A stretch of DNA of 22,268 bases from Huintestinicola sp050874005 (GCF_050874005.1 NZ_JBNMJV010000040.1:1-22268), one strand, 5' to 3'. Positions 14,109 to 21,475 are shown, numbered from the stretch's first letter. Numbers and translations: made by a program. Notes: generated by a model from the letters alone, not told the origin.

Positions 14109-15041
14109 TCATTTCACATCATAATACTTGTCATAATTAACAAGCTCGTCTAAAAGCTGCGGTATCTTCTCGTCCATTTCCTCGTAGGAGAACTGGCAGG
14201 TGCCCACCGCCTTGTGACCGCCGCCGCCGTACTTGAGCATAAGGCTGCCCACGTTAACATTGGAGGTGCGGTTCAGAACGGAATATCCGCAGGCGCAGGA
14301 GCAGCCCTTGCCGCCCTTTCCGCTTACTATCCAGGCGGAGATGTTCTGCTCGGGATAAAGGCTGTAGATAAGGAAACGGTTGCCGCTGTAAATGGGGTCA
14401 ACGCCTCTCAGATCGGAGATGATAACGTCCTTTTCAACTCTTGTGTGTGCCTTGACCATTTCGATGAACTTGTCGTTCTGCTCGAAGTAAACCTCAATTC
14501 TCTCCTTCACATCGGGGAGAGCAAGGATCTCCTCGGTGTTCATAGTGCGGCAGCAGTCAATGAGCTTTTCCATAAGCTGATAGTTTGAAATGGTAAAATT
14601 TCTCCATCTGCCGAGACCTGTTCTGGGGTCCATAAGAAAGCCGATAAGTATCCAGCCTGTGGGGTGGAGTATCTCCTCTTTTGTAAGATTTCCCGAGTCC
14701 ACCTTGTCAACGGCTTCCATCATATCGTCATAATGGGAAAAGCGCTCCTTGCCGCCGTAGTAATCGTAAATTATTCTTGCGCAGGAGGGAGTTATTCGGC
14801 TCTCGCCCTTGTACTTTCCCTCAAGCTGGTTTCTTTCGTGTTCGCTGGAGTGGTGGTCGAACCACAGACCGCAGCCCTCCACAAAGGGGACGTTTGCCAG
14901 GCAGTCATTCTCGGTTATTTCCACCAGACCGTCCTGGAGGTCCTTCGGGTGGGCAAATTTCCAGGAATCTATAATTCCTGCGTCCTTGAGAAGGGCTCCG
15001 CAGGCAAGACCGTCAAAATCCGAACGTGTTACAAGACGCAT
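14109..15041 (-). CDS. DHH-family phosphoesterase
   Basis: A 310-residue cytoplasmic protein with the DHH phosphoesterase fold. The metal site is seen as SDFDG (7-11) and DHH (62-64), and the C-terminal DHHA1 substrate motif as GGGGHK (272-277). This places it with exopolyphosphatase-like or oligonucleotide/cyclic-dinucleotide phosphodiesterases. It lacks the long N-terminal part of GdpP and the size of RecJ; its true substrate cannot be told from sequence. AAAGGAG lies before the ATG at 15041. It is transcribed alone from a good promoter, between pyrG and tRNA-Pro. Confidence 0.85.
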   Translation of the reverse strand: MRLVTRSDFDGLACGALLKDAGIIDSWKFAHPKDLQDGLVEITENDCLANVPFVEGCGLWFDHHSSEHERNQLEGKYKGESRITPSCARIIYDYYGGKERFSHYDDMMEAVDKVDSGNLTKEEILHPTGWILIGFLMDPRTGLGRWRNFTISNYQLMEKLIDCCRTMNTEEILALPDVKERIEVYFEQNDKFIEMVKAHTRVEKDVIISDLRGVDPIYSGNRFLIYSLYPEQNISAWIVSGKGGKGCSCACGYSVLNRTSNVNVGSLMLKYGGGGHKAVGTCQFSYEEMDEKIPQLLDELVNYDKYYDVK

Positions 15042-15080
15042 TATCAGCAGCTCCTTTTTTTCTATGATAACATTACAATT

Positions 15081-15109
15081 ATTATATCATATCACTAAAA
15101 TGTTTTCAA
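15081..15109 (-). promoter_or_regulatory. promoter of the DHH phosphoesterase gene
   Basis: On the minus strand TTGAAA (15104-15109), 17 bases, then TATAAT (15081-15086) with TGA in front, an extended -10. The start near 15074 lies about 33 bases before the ATG. Confidence 0.75.
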
Positions 15110-15182
15110 TAGCTATTTCATATTTTGACATTTTAACTATAAATTCGACACACGTTTTGACAAATCGGTTAAAATACAGAAA

Positions 15183-15215
15183 ATCCGCATACCTCTTTGA
15201 CGGAGATATGCGGAT
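15183..15215 (-). terminator. hairpin, probable terminator for transcripts from pyrG
   Basis: ATCCGCATA (15183-15191) and TATGCGGAT (15207-15215) are perfectly complementary, with three more inner pairs after a mismatch. On the minus strand a U-rich stretch (TTTTCTGTATTTT) follows. It lies about 215 bases past the pyrG stop, beyond two repeat copies, and ahead of the DHH promoter. Confidence 0.5.
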
Positions 15216-15287
15216 ATATGCGGTTGCTTATACTTATTAATGTAGGTGACGGGTCTCTCGTTTCCTGCAAGATTTAAATATTTCTAT
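15216..15287. other. gene-free stretch between pyrG and the DHH gene
   Basis: The 387 bases from 15042 to 15428 hold no gene. They contain the DHH promoter (15081-15109), a hairpin (15183-15215) and two repeat copies (15288-15420). In the remaining part, 15216-15287, I see no further signal apart from a second partial copy of the TATGCGG half-site at 15217-15223. Confidence 0.6.
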
Positions 15288-15353
15288 CGTTACCGAACTG
15301 CCTGCCTGCCGCCCGGATAAACTATAGAACGAGCGCACGCAGGCTCAGCCTGC
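15288..15353 (-). repeat. intergenic repeat, copy B1
   Basis: Direct repeat of copy B2. Both begin on the plus strand with CGTTACCGA and have an AACTATAGAACG-like centre (B2: AATTATAGAACG). Its head is GCAGGCTCAGCCTGC (15339-15353), a perfect hairpin different from the usual GCGGGTGACGACCCGC. The same alternative head appears in degenerate form at 17991-18006. Confidence 0.6.
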
Positions 15354-15420
15354 CGTTACCGAGCCGCCCGCCTGTCGTCCATATAAATTATAGAACGTCT
15401 CGCTGCGGGTCGTCACCCGC
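15354..15420 (-). repeat. intergenic repeat, copy B2
   Basis: On the minus strand it begins with an exact GCGGGTGACGACCCGCAGCG head (15401-15420), has an AT-rich middle and ends with CGGTAAC (15355-15361). It starts 8 bases after the pyrG stop codon, in the same orientation relative to the gene as copy A relative to cdd. Confidence 0.75.
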
Positions 15421-15428
15421 CAGCCTGC

Positions 15429-17033
15429 TTATTTACCGGCTGTCTCCAGAGAAGCCCTGATAAAATCCGCAAAAAGCTTGTGAGGCTTGTTGGGACGGGA
15501 CTTGAACTCGGGGTGGAACTGAACGCCCACGAACCAGGGGTGGTCGGGAACTTCCACGATCTCCACAAGTCTCTCGTCGGGGGAAATTCCCGCAATTCTC
15601 AGACCATTTTCGGTGAGCTGGGAGCGGAATGCGTTGTTGAATTCCCAGCGGTGGCGATGACGCTCATAAATAAGCTCCTCGCCGTAGACTCTGCGGCATA
15701 TGCTGCCCTCTGCAAGCTTGCAGGGGTAGAGACCCAGTCTCATAGTGCCGCCCTTTTCGGTAACGTTTTTCTGATCCTCCATAATGTCGATAACGGGATA
15801 GGGAGTCTCGCCGAATTCGGTGGAGTTTGCGCCCGAAAGACCCAGCACGTTTCTTGCATATTCGATAACGGACATCTGCATACCGAGGCAAATGCCGAAC
15901 ATAGGCTTCTTATTCTCTCTGGCATAGCGGATAGCTTCTATCATACCCTCAATGCCTCTGTCTCCGAAGCCGCCGGGAACGATGATTCCGTCACATTCGG
16001 AAAGCATTTCGGAAGCATTGCTCTCGGTTATCTCCTCGGAATTTATCCAGCGGATATCCACCTCTGCGTCATTAACGATACCGCCGTGACGGAGAGCCTC
16101 CGCAACGGAAAGATAAGCGTCGTGGAGCATAACATACTTGCCCACAAGACCGATAACTACCTTGCGGTGAGCAGCCTTTGTGCGGTCGACCATCTGAGTC
16201 CATTCGGTGAGGTCGGGCTTTCTGTTCTCAAGTCCCAGATGATAGCATACGGAATCGGCAAGGCCCTCGTTTTCAAGCCACAGAGGAACTTCGTAAAGGG
16301 AGGGGGCGGTAAGGTTCTGAATAACGTCCTGAGGACGTACATTACAGAACATAGCCATTTTGCGGCGCATATCCTCGGGAAGCTCCTTCTCACTTCTGCA
16401 CACAAGGATATTGGGCTGAATGCCGACGGAAAGCAGCTCCTTTGTGGAGTGCTGAGTGGGCTTTGATTTAAGTTCCTCGGAGCCTGCGATGTAGGGAACG
16501 AGAGTTACGTGGATATAGATAGCGTTTTCTCTGCCCACCTCTGCGCCTACCTGCCTGATAGCTTCAAGGAAGGGGGTGGACTCGATATCGCCCACGGTAC
16601 CGCCTATCTCGGTGATAACGATATCGGTGTTTGACTCCTTGCCCACACGGTACACCTTGTCCTTTATCTCATTGGTGATGTGAGGAATTACCTGAACTGT
16701 GCCGCCCAGATAGTCGCCCCGTCTTTCCTTGTTGAGAACGGTCCAGTAGACCTTTCCCGTGGTGATATTGGAATTGACGGTAAGATTTTCGTCAACAAAT
16801 CTTTCATAGTGACCCAGATCAAGGTCAGTTTCGGTGCCGTCATCAGTAACAAAGACCTCGCCGTGCTGATAGGGGGACATTGTTCCGGGGTCAACGTTTA
16901 TATAGGGGTCGAATTTCTGAAGAGTTACCTTGTATCCCCTCTGCTTTAAAAGACGTCCCAGAGACGCTGCTGTAATACCTTTTCCGAGACCCGAGACCAC
17001 GCCGCCTGTGACGAAGATGTATTTTGTAGGCAT
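15429..17033 (-). CDS. pyrG: CTP synthase
   Basis: This 534-residue enzyme turns UTP, ATP and glutamine into CTP, the last step of pyrimidine nucleotide synthesis. The synthetase domain (1 to about 270) has the P-loop SGLGKGITAASL at 14-25 and the UTP/ATP-site residues in KFDPYINVDPGTMSP. The glutamine amidotransferase domain (about 290-534) has PGGFGDRG (353-360), the nucleophile C382 in GICLGMQ, and H507 with E509 in QFHPEF. All catalytic residues are present and length is normal. GGGAGGAG lies before the ATG. The leader is about 46 bases and lacks the initial G-run used for reiterative control of pyrG in Bacillus. A repeat lies just after the stop. Confidence 0.97.
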   Translation of the reverse strand: MPTKYIFVTGGVVSGLGKGITAASLGRLLKQRGYKVTLQKFDPYINVDPGTMSPYQHGEVFVTDDGTETDLDLGHYERFVDENLTVNSNITTGKVYWTVLNKERRGDYLGGTVQVIPHITNEIKDKVYRVGKESNTDIVITEIGGTVGDIESTPFLEAIRQVGAEVGRENAIYIHVTLVPYIAGSEELKSKPTQHSTKELLSVGIQPNILVCRSEKELPEDMRRKMAMFCNVRPQDVIQNLTAPSLYEVPLWLENEGLADSVCYHLGLENRKPDLTEWTQMVDRTKAAHRKVVIGLVGKYVMLHDAYLSVAEALRHGGIVNDAEVDIRWINSEEITESNASEMLSECDGIIVPGGFGDRGIEGMIEAIRYARENKKPMFGICLGMQMSVIEYARNVLGLSGANSTEFGETPYPVIDIMEDQKNVTEKGGTMRLGLYPCKLAEGSICRRVYGEELIYERHRHRWEFNNAFRSQLTENGLRIAGISPDERLVEIVEVPDHPWFVGVQFHPEFKSRPNKPHKLFADFIRASLETAGK

Positions 17034-17085
17034 TTTTTTCTCCTCCCATAAATTATTATATAGTCAAATAAACATATCGTTTTTA

Positions 17086-17114
17086 ATTATACCATTTATC
17101 TTTGGAAAAAGCAA
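17086..17114 (-). promoter_or_regulatory. extended -10 promoter of pyrG
   Basis: On the minus strand TTGCTT (17109-17114), 17 bases, then TATAAT (17086-17091) preceded by TGG. Blocks and spacing match the atp operon promoter. Confidence 0.75.
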
Positions 17115-17145
17115 GACGTTTTGATTAACTTTGTTCATCTTTTTT

Positions 17146-17214
17146 GCGGGTGACGACCCGCAGCGAGTACGCTTGATTATTTTTCGGGGATCATTTTATT
17201 TGTGGTACGGTAAC
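17146..17214 (+). repeat. intergenic repeat, copy C
   Basis: It begins with an exact GCGGGTGACGACCCGCAGCG head (17146-17165) and ends with CGGTAAC (17208-17214). The part 17160-17214 aligns gaplessly with copy A over 55 bases (44 identities by hand). Unlike the other copies it does not follow a gene; it lies between the pyrG promoter and the tRNA cluster. The rest of the gene-free stretch 17034-17471 holds the two promoters and an AT-rich segment (17215-17364) without clear signals. Confidence 0.75.
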
Positions 17215-17364
17215 TCCGGCTTGGTTTTATATGACCGATGCTAATGAATGTTTTAAAAAAAGAGAAAAATGCAAAATATATGTAAAATCTGCACATTTTG
17301 CAAAAGAGATATGATGACTTGTGTGTCGAAAAGTAACAAACTGAAATTTTTTTTGAAAAAACCC

Positions 17365-17393
17365 TTGACTTTTGCCTCAGAATGTTGTAGAAT
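17365..17393 (+). promoter_or_regulatory. promoter of the tRNA cluster
   Basis: TTGACT (17365-17370), a 17-base spacer and TAGAAT (17388-17393). The leader to the first tRNA is about 70 bases. Confidence 0.75.
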
Positions 17394-17471
17394 AAACAAG
17401 TCGGTTGAGGACAGCGGCTTAAAGCGAAGCGGTCGGAAACCACGAAGCAGGCCCTGAAATATCGGGTGAAT

Positions 17472-17547
17472 GGGAGCATAGCTCAGCTGGGAGAGCATCT
17501 GCCTTACAAGCAGAGGGTCATAGGTTCGAGCCCTATTGTTCCCACCA
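17472..17547 (+). tRNA. tRNA-Val (UAC)
   Basis: Acceptor GGGAGCA/TGTTCCC, anticodon stem TCTGC/GCAGA with loop CTTACAA (anticodon TAC), T arm with GGTTCGAGCC, and encoded CCA at 17545-17547. First of four tRNAs in one transcript. Confidence 0.96.
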
Positions 17548-17553
17548 AATTGA

Positions 17554-17577
17554 GCGGAGCTGATTTTTCAGCTCCGC
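17554..17577 (+). other. perfect 10-bp hairpin in the tRNA spacer
   Basis: GCGGAGCTGA (17554-17563) and TCAGCTCCGC (17568-17577) enclose a TTTT loop between tRNA-Val and tRNA-Asp. No T-run follows, so it is not a standard terminator; it may guide processing or protect the RNA. Confidence 0.6.
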
Positions 17578-17586
17578 ACATAATTC

Positions 17587-17663
17587 GGCCTGGTAGTTCA
17601 GCTGGTTAGAACGCCGCCCTGTCACGGCGGAGGTCGTGGGTTCGAGTCCCATCCAGGTCGCCA
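17587..17663 (+). tRNA. tRNA-Asp (GUC)
   Basis: Acceptor GGCCTGG/CCAGGTC, anticodon loop CTGTCAC (anticodon GTC), T arm GGTTCGAGTCCC, discriminator G and encoded CCA. Second tRNA of the cluster. Confidence 0.96.
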
Positions 17664-17666
17664 TTT

Positions 17667-17742
17667 GCCTCTGTAGCTCAGTCGGTAGAGCAGGGGACTG
17701 AAAATCCCCGTGTCGATGGTTCGATTCCGTCCGGAGGCACCA
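17667..17742 (+). tRNA. tRNA-Phe (GAA)
   Basis: Acceptor GCCTCTG/CGGAGGC, anticodon stem GGGGA/TCCCC around CTGAAAA (anticodon GAA), T arm GGTTCGATTCC, encoded CCA. It begins three bases after tRNA-Asp. Confidence 0.96.
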
Positions 17743-17749
17743 TAAATAT

Positions 17750-17825
17750 GCGGATTTAGCTCATCCGGTAGAGCGCCACCTTGCCAAGGTGGAGGTAGCG
17801 AGTTCGAGCCTCGTAATCCGCTCCA
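17750..17825 (+). tRNA. tRNA-Gly (GCC)
   Basis: Acceptor GCGGATT/AATCCGC, anticodon stem CCACC/GGTGG around TTGCCAA (anticodon GCC), T arm with AGTTCGAGCC, discriminator T and encoded CCA. Last tRNA of the cluster. Confidence 0.96.
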
Positions 17826-17830
17826 CGATT

Positions 17831-17860
17831 CGTCGAGACAATAGTCTCGGCGTTTTTTTT
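17831..17860 (+). terminator. terminator of the tRNA cluster
   Basis: CGTCGAGAC (17831-17839) pairs with GTCTCGGCG (17844-17852), with one G-U pair and an AATA loop, followed by eight T. Confidence 0.9.
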
Positions 17861-17894
17861 ATGCTTATAAAACTTTTCCGCACAGCGGGAATTG

Positions 17895-17958
17895 TTCTTT
17901 ATTCTTTAACAGCTCTTCGTTTCTGAATAAAGAAATAAGATTTTAAAGAATAAAGGAA
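17895..17958. repeat. AT-rich imperfect inverted repeat
   Basis: TTCTTTATTCTTTAA (17895-17909) and TTAAAGAATAAAGGAA (17943-17958) are inverted copies with one extra base, 33 bases apart. A related CTTTATTATTTATTCTTTAA string follows the tRNA-Pro terminator near 14041. The role is unknown; low complexity makes chance likely. Confidence 0.35.
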
Positions 17959-17985
17959 AAACAACAAATAATAAATTAAAGAACG

Positions 17986-18015
17986 ATCGGCTGCAGACTT
18001 AGCCTGCTTACCGAT
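17986..18015 (-). terminator. hairpin after the Crp/Fnr gene, related to repeat copy B1
   Basis: ATCGG (17986-17990) pairs with CCGAT (18011-18015), with GCAG/CTGC inside; on the minus strand a U-rich tract follows. Its minus-strand sequence TCGGTAAGCAGGCTAAGTCT resembles the junction of the B1 repeat, and the following TCGTTCTTTAATTTAT resembles TCGTTCTATAGTTTAT in B1. It may be a decayed repeat used as a terminator. Confidence 0.45.
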
Positions 18016-18021
18016 AGAGGG

Positions 18022-18618
18022 TCACTCTTTTTCTTTCAAAGCTTTCCTTATCCTGCTCAGAGATTCGGGTGCTATTCCGAGATATGTTGCTATATGGCGC
18101 TGTGCGGCTCCGCTGCATATTTCGGGATAAAGCTTTCTGAAATGAATATACCTTTCCGTTGCATTTTCAACAAGAAATCCGTTTTCTCTGTAAATTTTAT
18201 ATCGCAAAGCATTTTCAAGAAGCAGTATGTACGCATTTTTTAACCGTTCATTTTCAAAAATGTGCTTTTTCATTTCCTCTGCGCTGAAGATCATAAGCGT
18301 AGTTTCTTCCAGCGCTTCCCATTCGCACAAGCTTTCGTTATAGCCGAACAACCCCTCGTCCATACAAAGCGTGCCTTTGACTGAAAATCCTCGTGTTATA
18401 TCGTTGCCGTCTTTGTCCACATAATAACATCTTGCAATTCCGCCGAGAACCAGCCCTGCATTTTTTGTTTCATCTCCGATGTGCTGAAAGACAGCGCCTT
18501 TTTCAACTGCACGGAAAACAGACATATTTACGATCTTTCCCAGTGTCTCAGCGTCAATATCTGTCTTGAATTGCTGAGCCATTTTCATTAGCTGACTGAC
18601 AAGATATTTTTTATCCAT
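18022..18618 (-). CDS. Crp/Fnr-family transcriptional regulator
   Basis: A 198-residue regulator with a cyclic-nucleotide-binding-like beta barrel (about 25-115, with GLVLGGIARCYYVDKDG near 55-71) and a C-terminal helix-turn-helix (about 172-192, AQRHIATYLGIAPESLSRIR). No cysteine cluster for an iron-sulfur centre is visible, and the phosphate-binding RE motif of true cAMP binders is not clear, so the ligand is unknown. GAGG lies before the ATG and overlaps the stop of the CPBP-like gene 10 bases upstream, so the two are cotranscribed. Similar small regulators often control a neighbouring membrane or transport gene. Confidence 0.85.
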   Translation of the reverse strand: MDKKYLVSQLMKMAQQFKTDIDAETLGKIVNMSVFRAVEKGAVFQHIGDETKNAGLVLGGIARCYYVDKDGNDITRGFSVKGTLCMDEGLFGYNESLCEWEALEETTLMIFSAEEMKKHIFENERLKNAYILLLENALRYKIYRENGFLVENATERYIHFRKLYPEICSGAAQRHIATYLGIAPESLSRIRKALKEKE

Positions 18619-18628
18619 TTACATTTCC

Positions 18629-19318
18629 TCACGCTGTAATAATATAAAAAGCTACCGATATCAAATTCATTCCGCCGTGTGCGATCATCGGGACTATCAG
18701 ATGACCGCTTTTTTTATAGCCCCATATCCACAATAAACCCACAATAAATGAATGACCGATATTAAACCAGTCAAGCATTCCGAACATTGCGTTAAACAGC
18801 AACAGAGCCGCCGTTTCACCGAAAACACTTCCGCAGAAGTTTTTTGCAAATCCTCTGAAATAAATTTCTTTGCAAATTCCGCTGACAAAGCCCAGGGAGA
18901 TCATCATCAGAATGATCTCTCCTGCCGAAAGGCTGCTCCTGCCGGCAAATGCCAGCTCTGTTCTTCCTTTGCCTGCAATGAGCGAAAGCAGGCTGATAAC
19001 GGAGGATATAACGGCAAGGACAACTCCTGCTGTTATATCCCTGCAAAGACTTTTCTTTTCATATATCTCGGTTTTCAGGCTTATCCCGCTTTGCTTATAT
19101 AACAATATTGCGCCGGGAAGAAATATGATATTCACAAGTATCAGCACCAGACAATAGGTGTTAAGGTCGGCGTTTGCATAGCTTGCAATATCGAGAAAAT
19201 TCATTCCCTCTCTGTAATTCTGACACGAACGCAGGACTTCATATCCCGATACCAAAAGAGTTAATGCGGTTGTAATTTTCAATGCCTTTTCAGCGTTAAC
19301 AGCAGTTTTATCATTCAT
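18629..19318 (-). CDS. CPBP-like membrane protein with degenerate active site
   Basis: A 229-residue protein with about six to eight membrane helices, resembling CPBP (Abi/CaaX-type) intramembrane proteases. In that family the active site is EExxxR, FxxxH and HxxxN/D. Here motif 1 reads K150-E151 with R155, motif 2 reads FGMLD (179-183, Asp for His), and motif 3 is intact as HGGMN (214-218). Proteolytic activity is thus doubtful. The ATG at 19318 follows AGAGGTGA at good spacing, so it is preferred to an in-frame GTG at 19327. It is the first gene of a pair with the Crp/Fnr regulator. A TATAAT lies upstream on the minus strand (19339-19344), but without a good -35. Confidence 0.75.
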   Translation of the reverse strand: MNDKTAVNAEKALKITTALTLLVSGYEVLRSCQNYREGMNFLDIASYANADLNTYCLVLILVNIIFLPGAILLYKQSGISLKTEIYEKKSLCRDITAGVVLAVISSVISLLSLIAGKGRTELAFAGRSSLSAGEIILMMISLGFVSGICKEIYFRGFAKNFCGSVFGETAALLLFNAMFGMLDWFNIGHSFIVGLLWIWGYKKSGHLIVPMIAHGGMNLISVAFYIITA

Positions 19319-19456
19319 TATGATCACCTCTACAGATGATTATAATACGTTTGCTCATTGTTTGCATTGACATTTGTTAAGAGAAAGAAAATTGATGTTT
19401 TAGATCATAGACTCCCTTTTTTACGCTGTCCGAGATATGGAAATTGACCAGATCCA

Positions 19457-20659
19457 TTACTCAGCCTCAATAAGCCCCTTGCTCTCAAGATACTCGGTAA
19501 TGTAATCATAGCTGAATTTCGACATACTTCTCACCCCGTGAGCATTTGCAAGCTCGGGAGTGTAATCGGAAAGCTTGTAAAGGCGGATATTGCTGTAGTT
19601 GCCGTCATAGTGAGTAACGATGGGGATAAACTCCGTATCGCAGATAACATTCTCTTTGCCTTCCTCAACGGTAACGCCGAAATTCAGCACACCGCCGATA
19701 AGATTTGTCCCCACCGACTGAGCAGAGATGAAATTGCCCAGAGAATATGCACAAAGGGTCTGTCCCCCGTCGGAAGTGTATATCATCTCTATCTCCCTAA
19801 GAACGTGAGGGTGGTTGCCGATGATGACATCTGCTCCCGCCTCGGCAAATTCTGATGCTGCCTGACGCTGATAATCCTCCACCACGCCGCTGTTTTCCGT
19901 TCCCCAGTGAAGGGAGACCACGCAGATGTCGGATATCTCGTCAGCCGCTTTAATTTCTTTGATTATAGTATCCTTGTCAAACCGACCTATCTGCAGCTCC
20001 GTATCCGCAGGCAGACTAAGACCGTTAAGGCTTTCGGTGTAGCATAGAAATGCGACTCTCACCCCGTCCTTTTCAACAATTCGGATATTCTCCCTGTCCT
20101 CTTCATTGCGGTATGCCCCCACACGGACCATACCCCTCTCGTCATAATAATCAAGGCAGGCGGAAAGCCCCTTTACTCCCTTGTCAAGGGTGTGATTGTT
20201 GGCAATGGTAAAAACGTCCACCCCAAGCTCCGCCATATAGTCGCCCAGCGCCACAGGACTGTTGAAGCAGGGATATGTGGACGGCTCAAAAATATCGTTG
20301 CATATAAGAGTTTCCTGATTTAAAACGGTAATGTCCGCCTTGTCAAGCAGGTCTGCCGCCCCTGCATATGCATATTCAAAATCATAGCCGTTCCCCTCGG
20401 CACGCCTTGCCGCCTGCTTGTAAATGGACGAGTGGATAAGATTGTCCCCTAAAGCCGTAAATGTGACAGTCTTTGCCACAACAGGCGGCTCGGTGACGAT
20501 GGTGGTAGTTTCCGTTGTTTCCACGGTCGTAACAGAGGTGACCGTCTCCGTATCTGTCACCTCGGACACTGCCGCAGGAATGGCTGCTTCTTCGGAAACA
20601 GCTGTACAGGAGCATAAAACAAGCGCTGAGATGACCGCCGCAAAAATACGTTTTTTCAT
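19457..20659 (-). CDS. CapA-family (poly-gamma-glutamate type) lipoprotein
   Basis: A 400-residue exported protein. Residues 1-18 form a lipoprotein signal ending in the lipobox LCSC, with C18 as the lipidated residue. A Thr/Val/Glu-rich linker (about 33-60) follows, typical of surface proteins in these bacteria. The CapA metallophosphatase-like domain runs from about 64 to 370, with GDNLIH (71-76), NQET (114-117), NNHTLD (154-159), SLHWG (249-253) and GNHPHV (281-286). CapA takes part in poly-gamma-glutamate capsule assembly in Bacillus, but no capB, capC or capE is nearby, so the substrate is open. The ribosome binding site is a G-run (GGGGGG) 7 bases before the ATG. It is divergent from the TetR gene. 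Confidence 0.87.
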   Translation of the reverse strand: MKKRIFAAVISALVLCSCTAVSEEAAIPAAVSEVTDTETVTSVTTVETTETTTIVTEPPVVAKTVTFTALGDNLIHSSIYKQAARRAEGNGYDFEYAYAGAADLLDKADITVLNQETLICNDIFEPSTYPCFNSPVALGDYMAELGVDVFTIANNHTLDKGVKGLSACLDYYDERGMVRVGAYRNEEDRENIRIVEKDGVRVAFLCYTESLNGLSLPADTELQIGRFDKDTIIKEIKAADEISDICVVSLHWGTENSGVVEDYQRQAASEFAEAGADVIIGNHPHVLREIEMIYTSDGGQTLCAYSLGNFISAQSVGTNLIGGVLNFGVTVEEGKENVICDTEFIPIVTHYDGNYSNIRLYKLSDYTPELANAHGVRSMSKFSYDYITEYLESKGLIEAE

Positions 20660-20730
20660 AATGATACCCCCCGGGTCTCAAAGCTGTGAGCAAGCCCTTT
20701 TCAAAGCTTATGTACATCTAAATTTTTATA

Positions 20731-20759
20731 ATTATACCTCAAACAGATAAATTTGTCAA
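20731..20759 (-). promoter_or_regulatory. consensus sigma-A promoter of the CapA-like gene
   Basis: On the minus strand TTGACA (20754-20759), 17 bases, TATAAT (20731-20736). Predicted leader about 65 bases. Confidence 0.85.
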
Positions 20760-20786
20760 ATTAAAGTATAAAATTCCCGAAAGCCC

Positions 20787-20815
20787 TTGACAAACTAAAA
20801 AATACGTGATATAAT
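20787..20815 (+). promoter_or_regulatory. consensus sigma-A promoter of the TetR gene
   Basis: TTGACA (20787-20792), 17 bases, TATAAT (20810-20815). A palindrome overlaps the -10 and the start point, so a bound repressor would block it. Confidence 0.85.
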
Positions 20816-20827
20816 AACAGCGTTATT
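20813..20827. promoter_or_regulatory. palindromic operator O1 at the TetR promoter
   Basis: AATAAC (20813-20818) and GTTATT (20822-20827) form a perfect palindrome with a 3-base centre, over the -10 and +1. A close copy lies at 21476-21490. It is a likely autoregulatory TetR site. Confidence 0.65.
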
Positions 20828-20847
20828 TAAATTGAGGTGCAAAAGCA

Positions 20848-21438
20848 ATGACCAAAAGAAAAGGAGCCGTTTCCGAGGAAACAAAGGAAGCCATATTGTC
20901 CGCAGCAGCAGAAGAGTTCTATGAATACGGCTATGAAAAAGCGTCTCTCAGGCACATATGCAGCAGAGCAGGGGTGACCACAGGCGCAGTTTACTGCTTT
21001 TTTGAAAACAAGGAAGACTTGCTTTCCAATGTGATGATACCCATATTCAATGTGGTGCGCTCCATATCCATAGATTATGACAAGGTGCTGTGCGATGATT
21101 ACACCGCCTTTGACGAGTTCCAAAAATTCTTTTCCGCAAACAGGAAGCTGTATCATATCCTCTATTATAATATGAACAATCCCGTAATAGCAGGATATAT
21201 AAAAGCCATTACCGAAGAGTTCACCCATCAGATAACAGATGTGGCGCATAAGGCATTGCCCGGAAACAAGGAGCTGCCAAAGGAACTGGACGAGTATATC
21301 AGCAGATGCCTTGCGCATATAATGGTCTATTCCATAATTAAGATAATATCCGAGGAACCGGATGACCGCATTGTAACGCAGCGCCTTATAACCACCGTCA
21401 GGGTCTACAAAAACGGCATACTGTCTCTTTTAAAATAA
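20848..21438 (+). CDS. TetR/AcrR-family transcriptional regulator
   Basis: A 196-residue repressor. Residues about 10-57 form the TetR DNA-binding domain: helix AILSAAAEEFYEYGYEKAS, then ICSRAGVTTGAVYCFFENKEDLL, here cited in part (AGVTTGAVYCFF at 41-52). The C-terminal region binds an unknown ligand and forms the dimer. GAGGTG lies before the ATG. The palindrome over its promoter suggests autorepression, and a second copy before the next gene suggests that the membrane protein is the target. Confidence 0.9.
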   Translation: MTKRKGAVSEETKEAILSAAAEEFYEYGYEKASLRHICSRAGVTTGAVYCFFENKEDLLSNVMIPIFNVVRSISIDYDKVLCDDYTAFDEFQKFFSANRKLYHILYYNMNNPVIAGYIKAITEEFTHQITDVAHKALPGNKELPKELDEYISRCLAHIMVYSIIKIISEEPDDRIVTQRLITTVRVYKNGILSLLK

Positions 21439-21441
21439 AAT

Positions 21442-21464
21442 TGAGCCTTAAAAAGCTCTTTTTT
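21442..21464 (+). terminator. weak terminator after the TetR gene
   Basis: GAGC (21443-21446) and GCTC (21455-21458), with partial inner pairing, are followed by six T. The stem is short, so some read-through into the next gene is likely. Confidence 0.4.
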
Positions 21465-21475
21465 AATAACGAATA

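Noticed and set aside
15288..15420. CRISPR array behind pyrG
   Set aside because: There are only two units, they are divergent, they have no regular spacers, and no cas gene is near. They fit the intergenic repeat family.
15480..16466. Long open frame (328 codons) on the plus strand opposite pyrG
   Set aside because: It lies wholly within pyrG, has no suitable ribosome binding site, and its translation shows no known domain. It is a shadow of codon use in pyrG.
17034..17085. Bacillus-type reiterative-transcription control of pyrG
   Set aside because: The predicted start lies in an AT-rich stretch without the initial G-run needed for that mechanism, and no leader terminator is visible.
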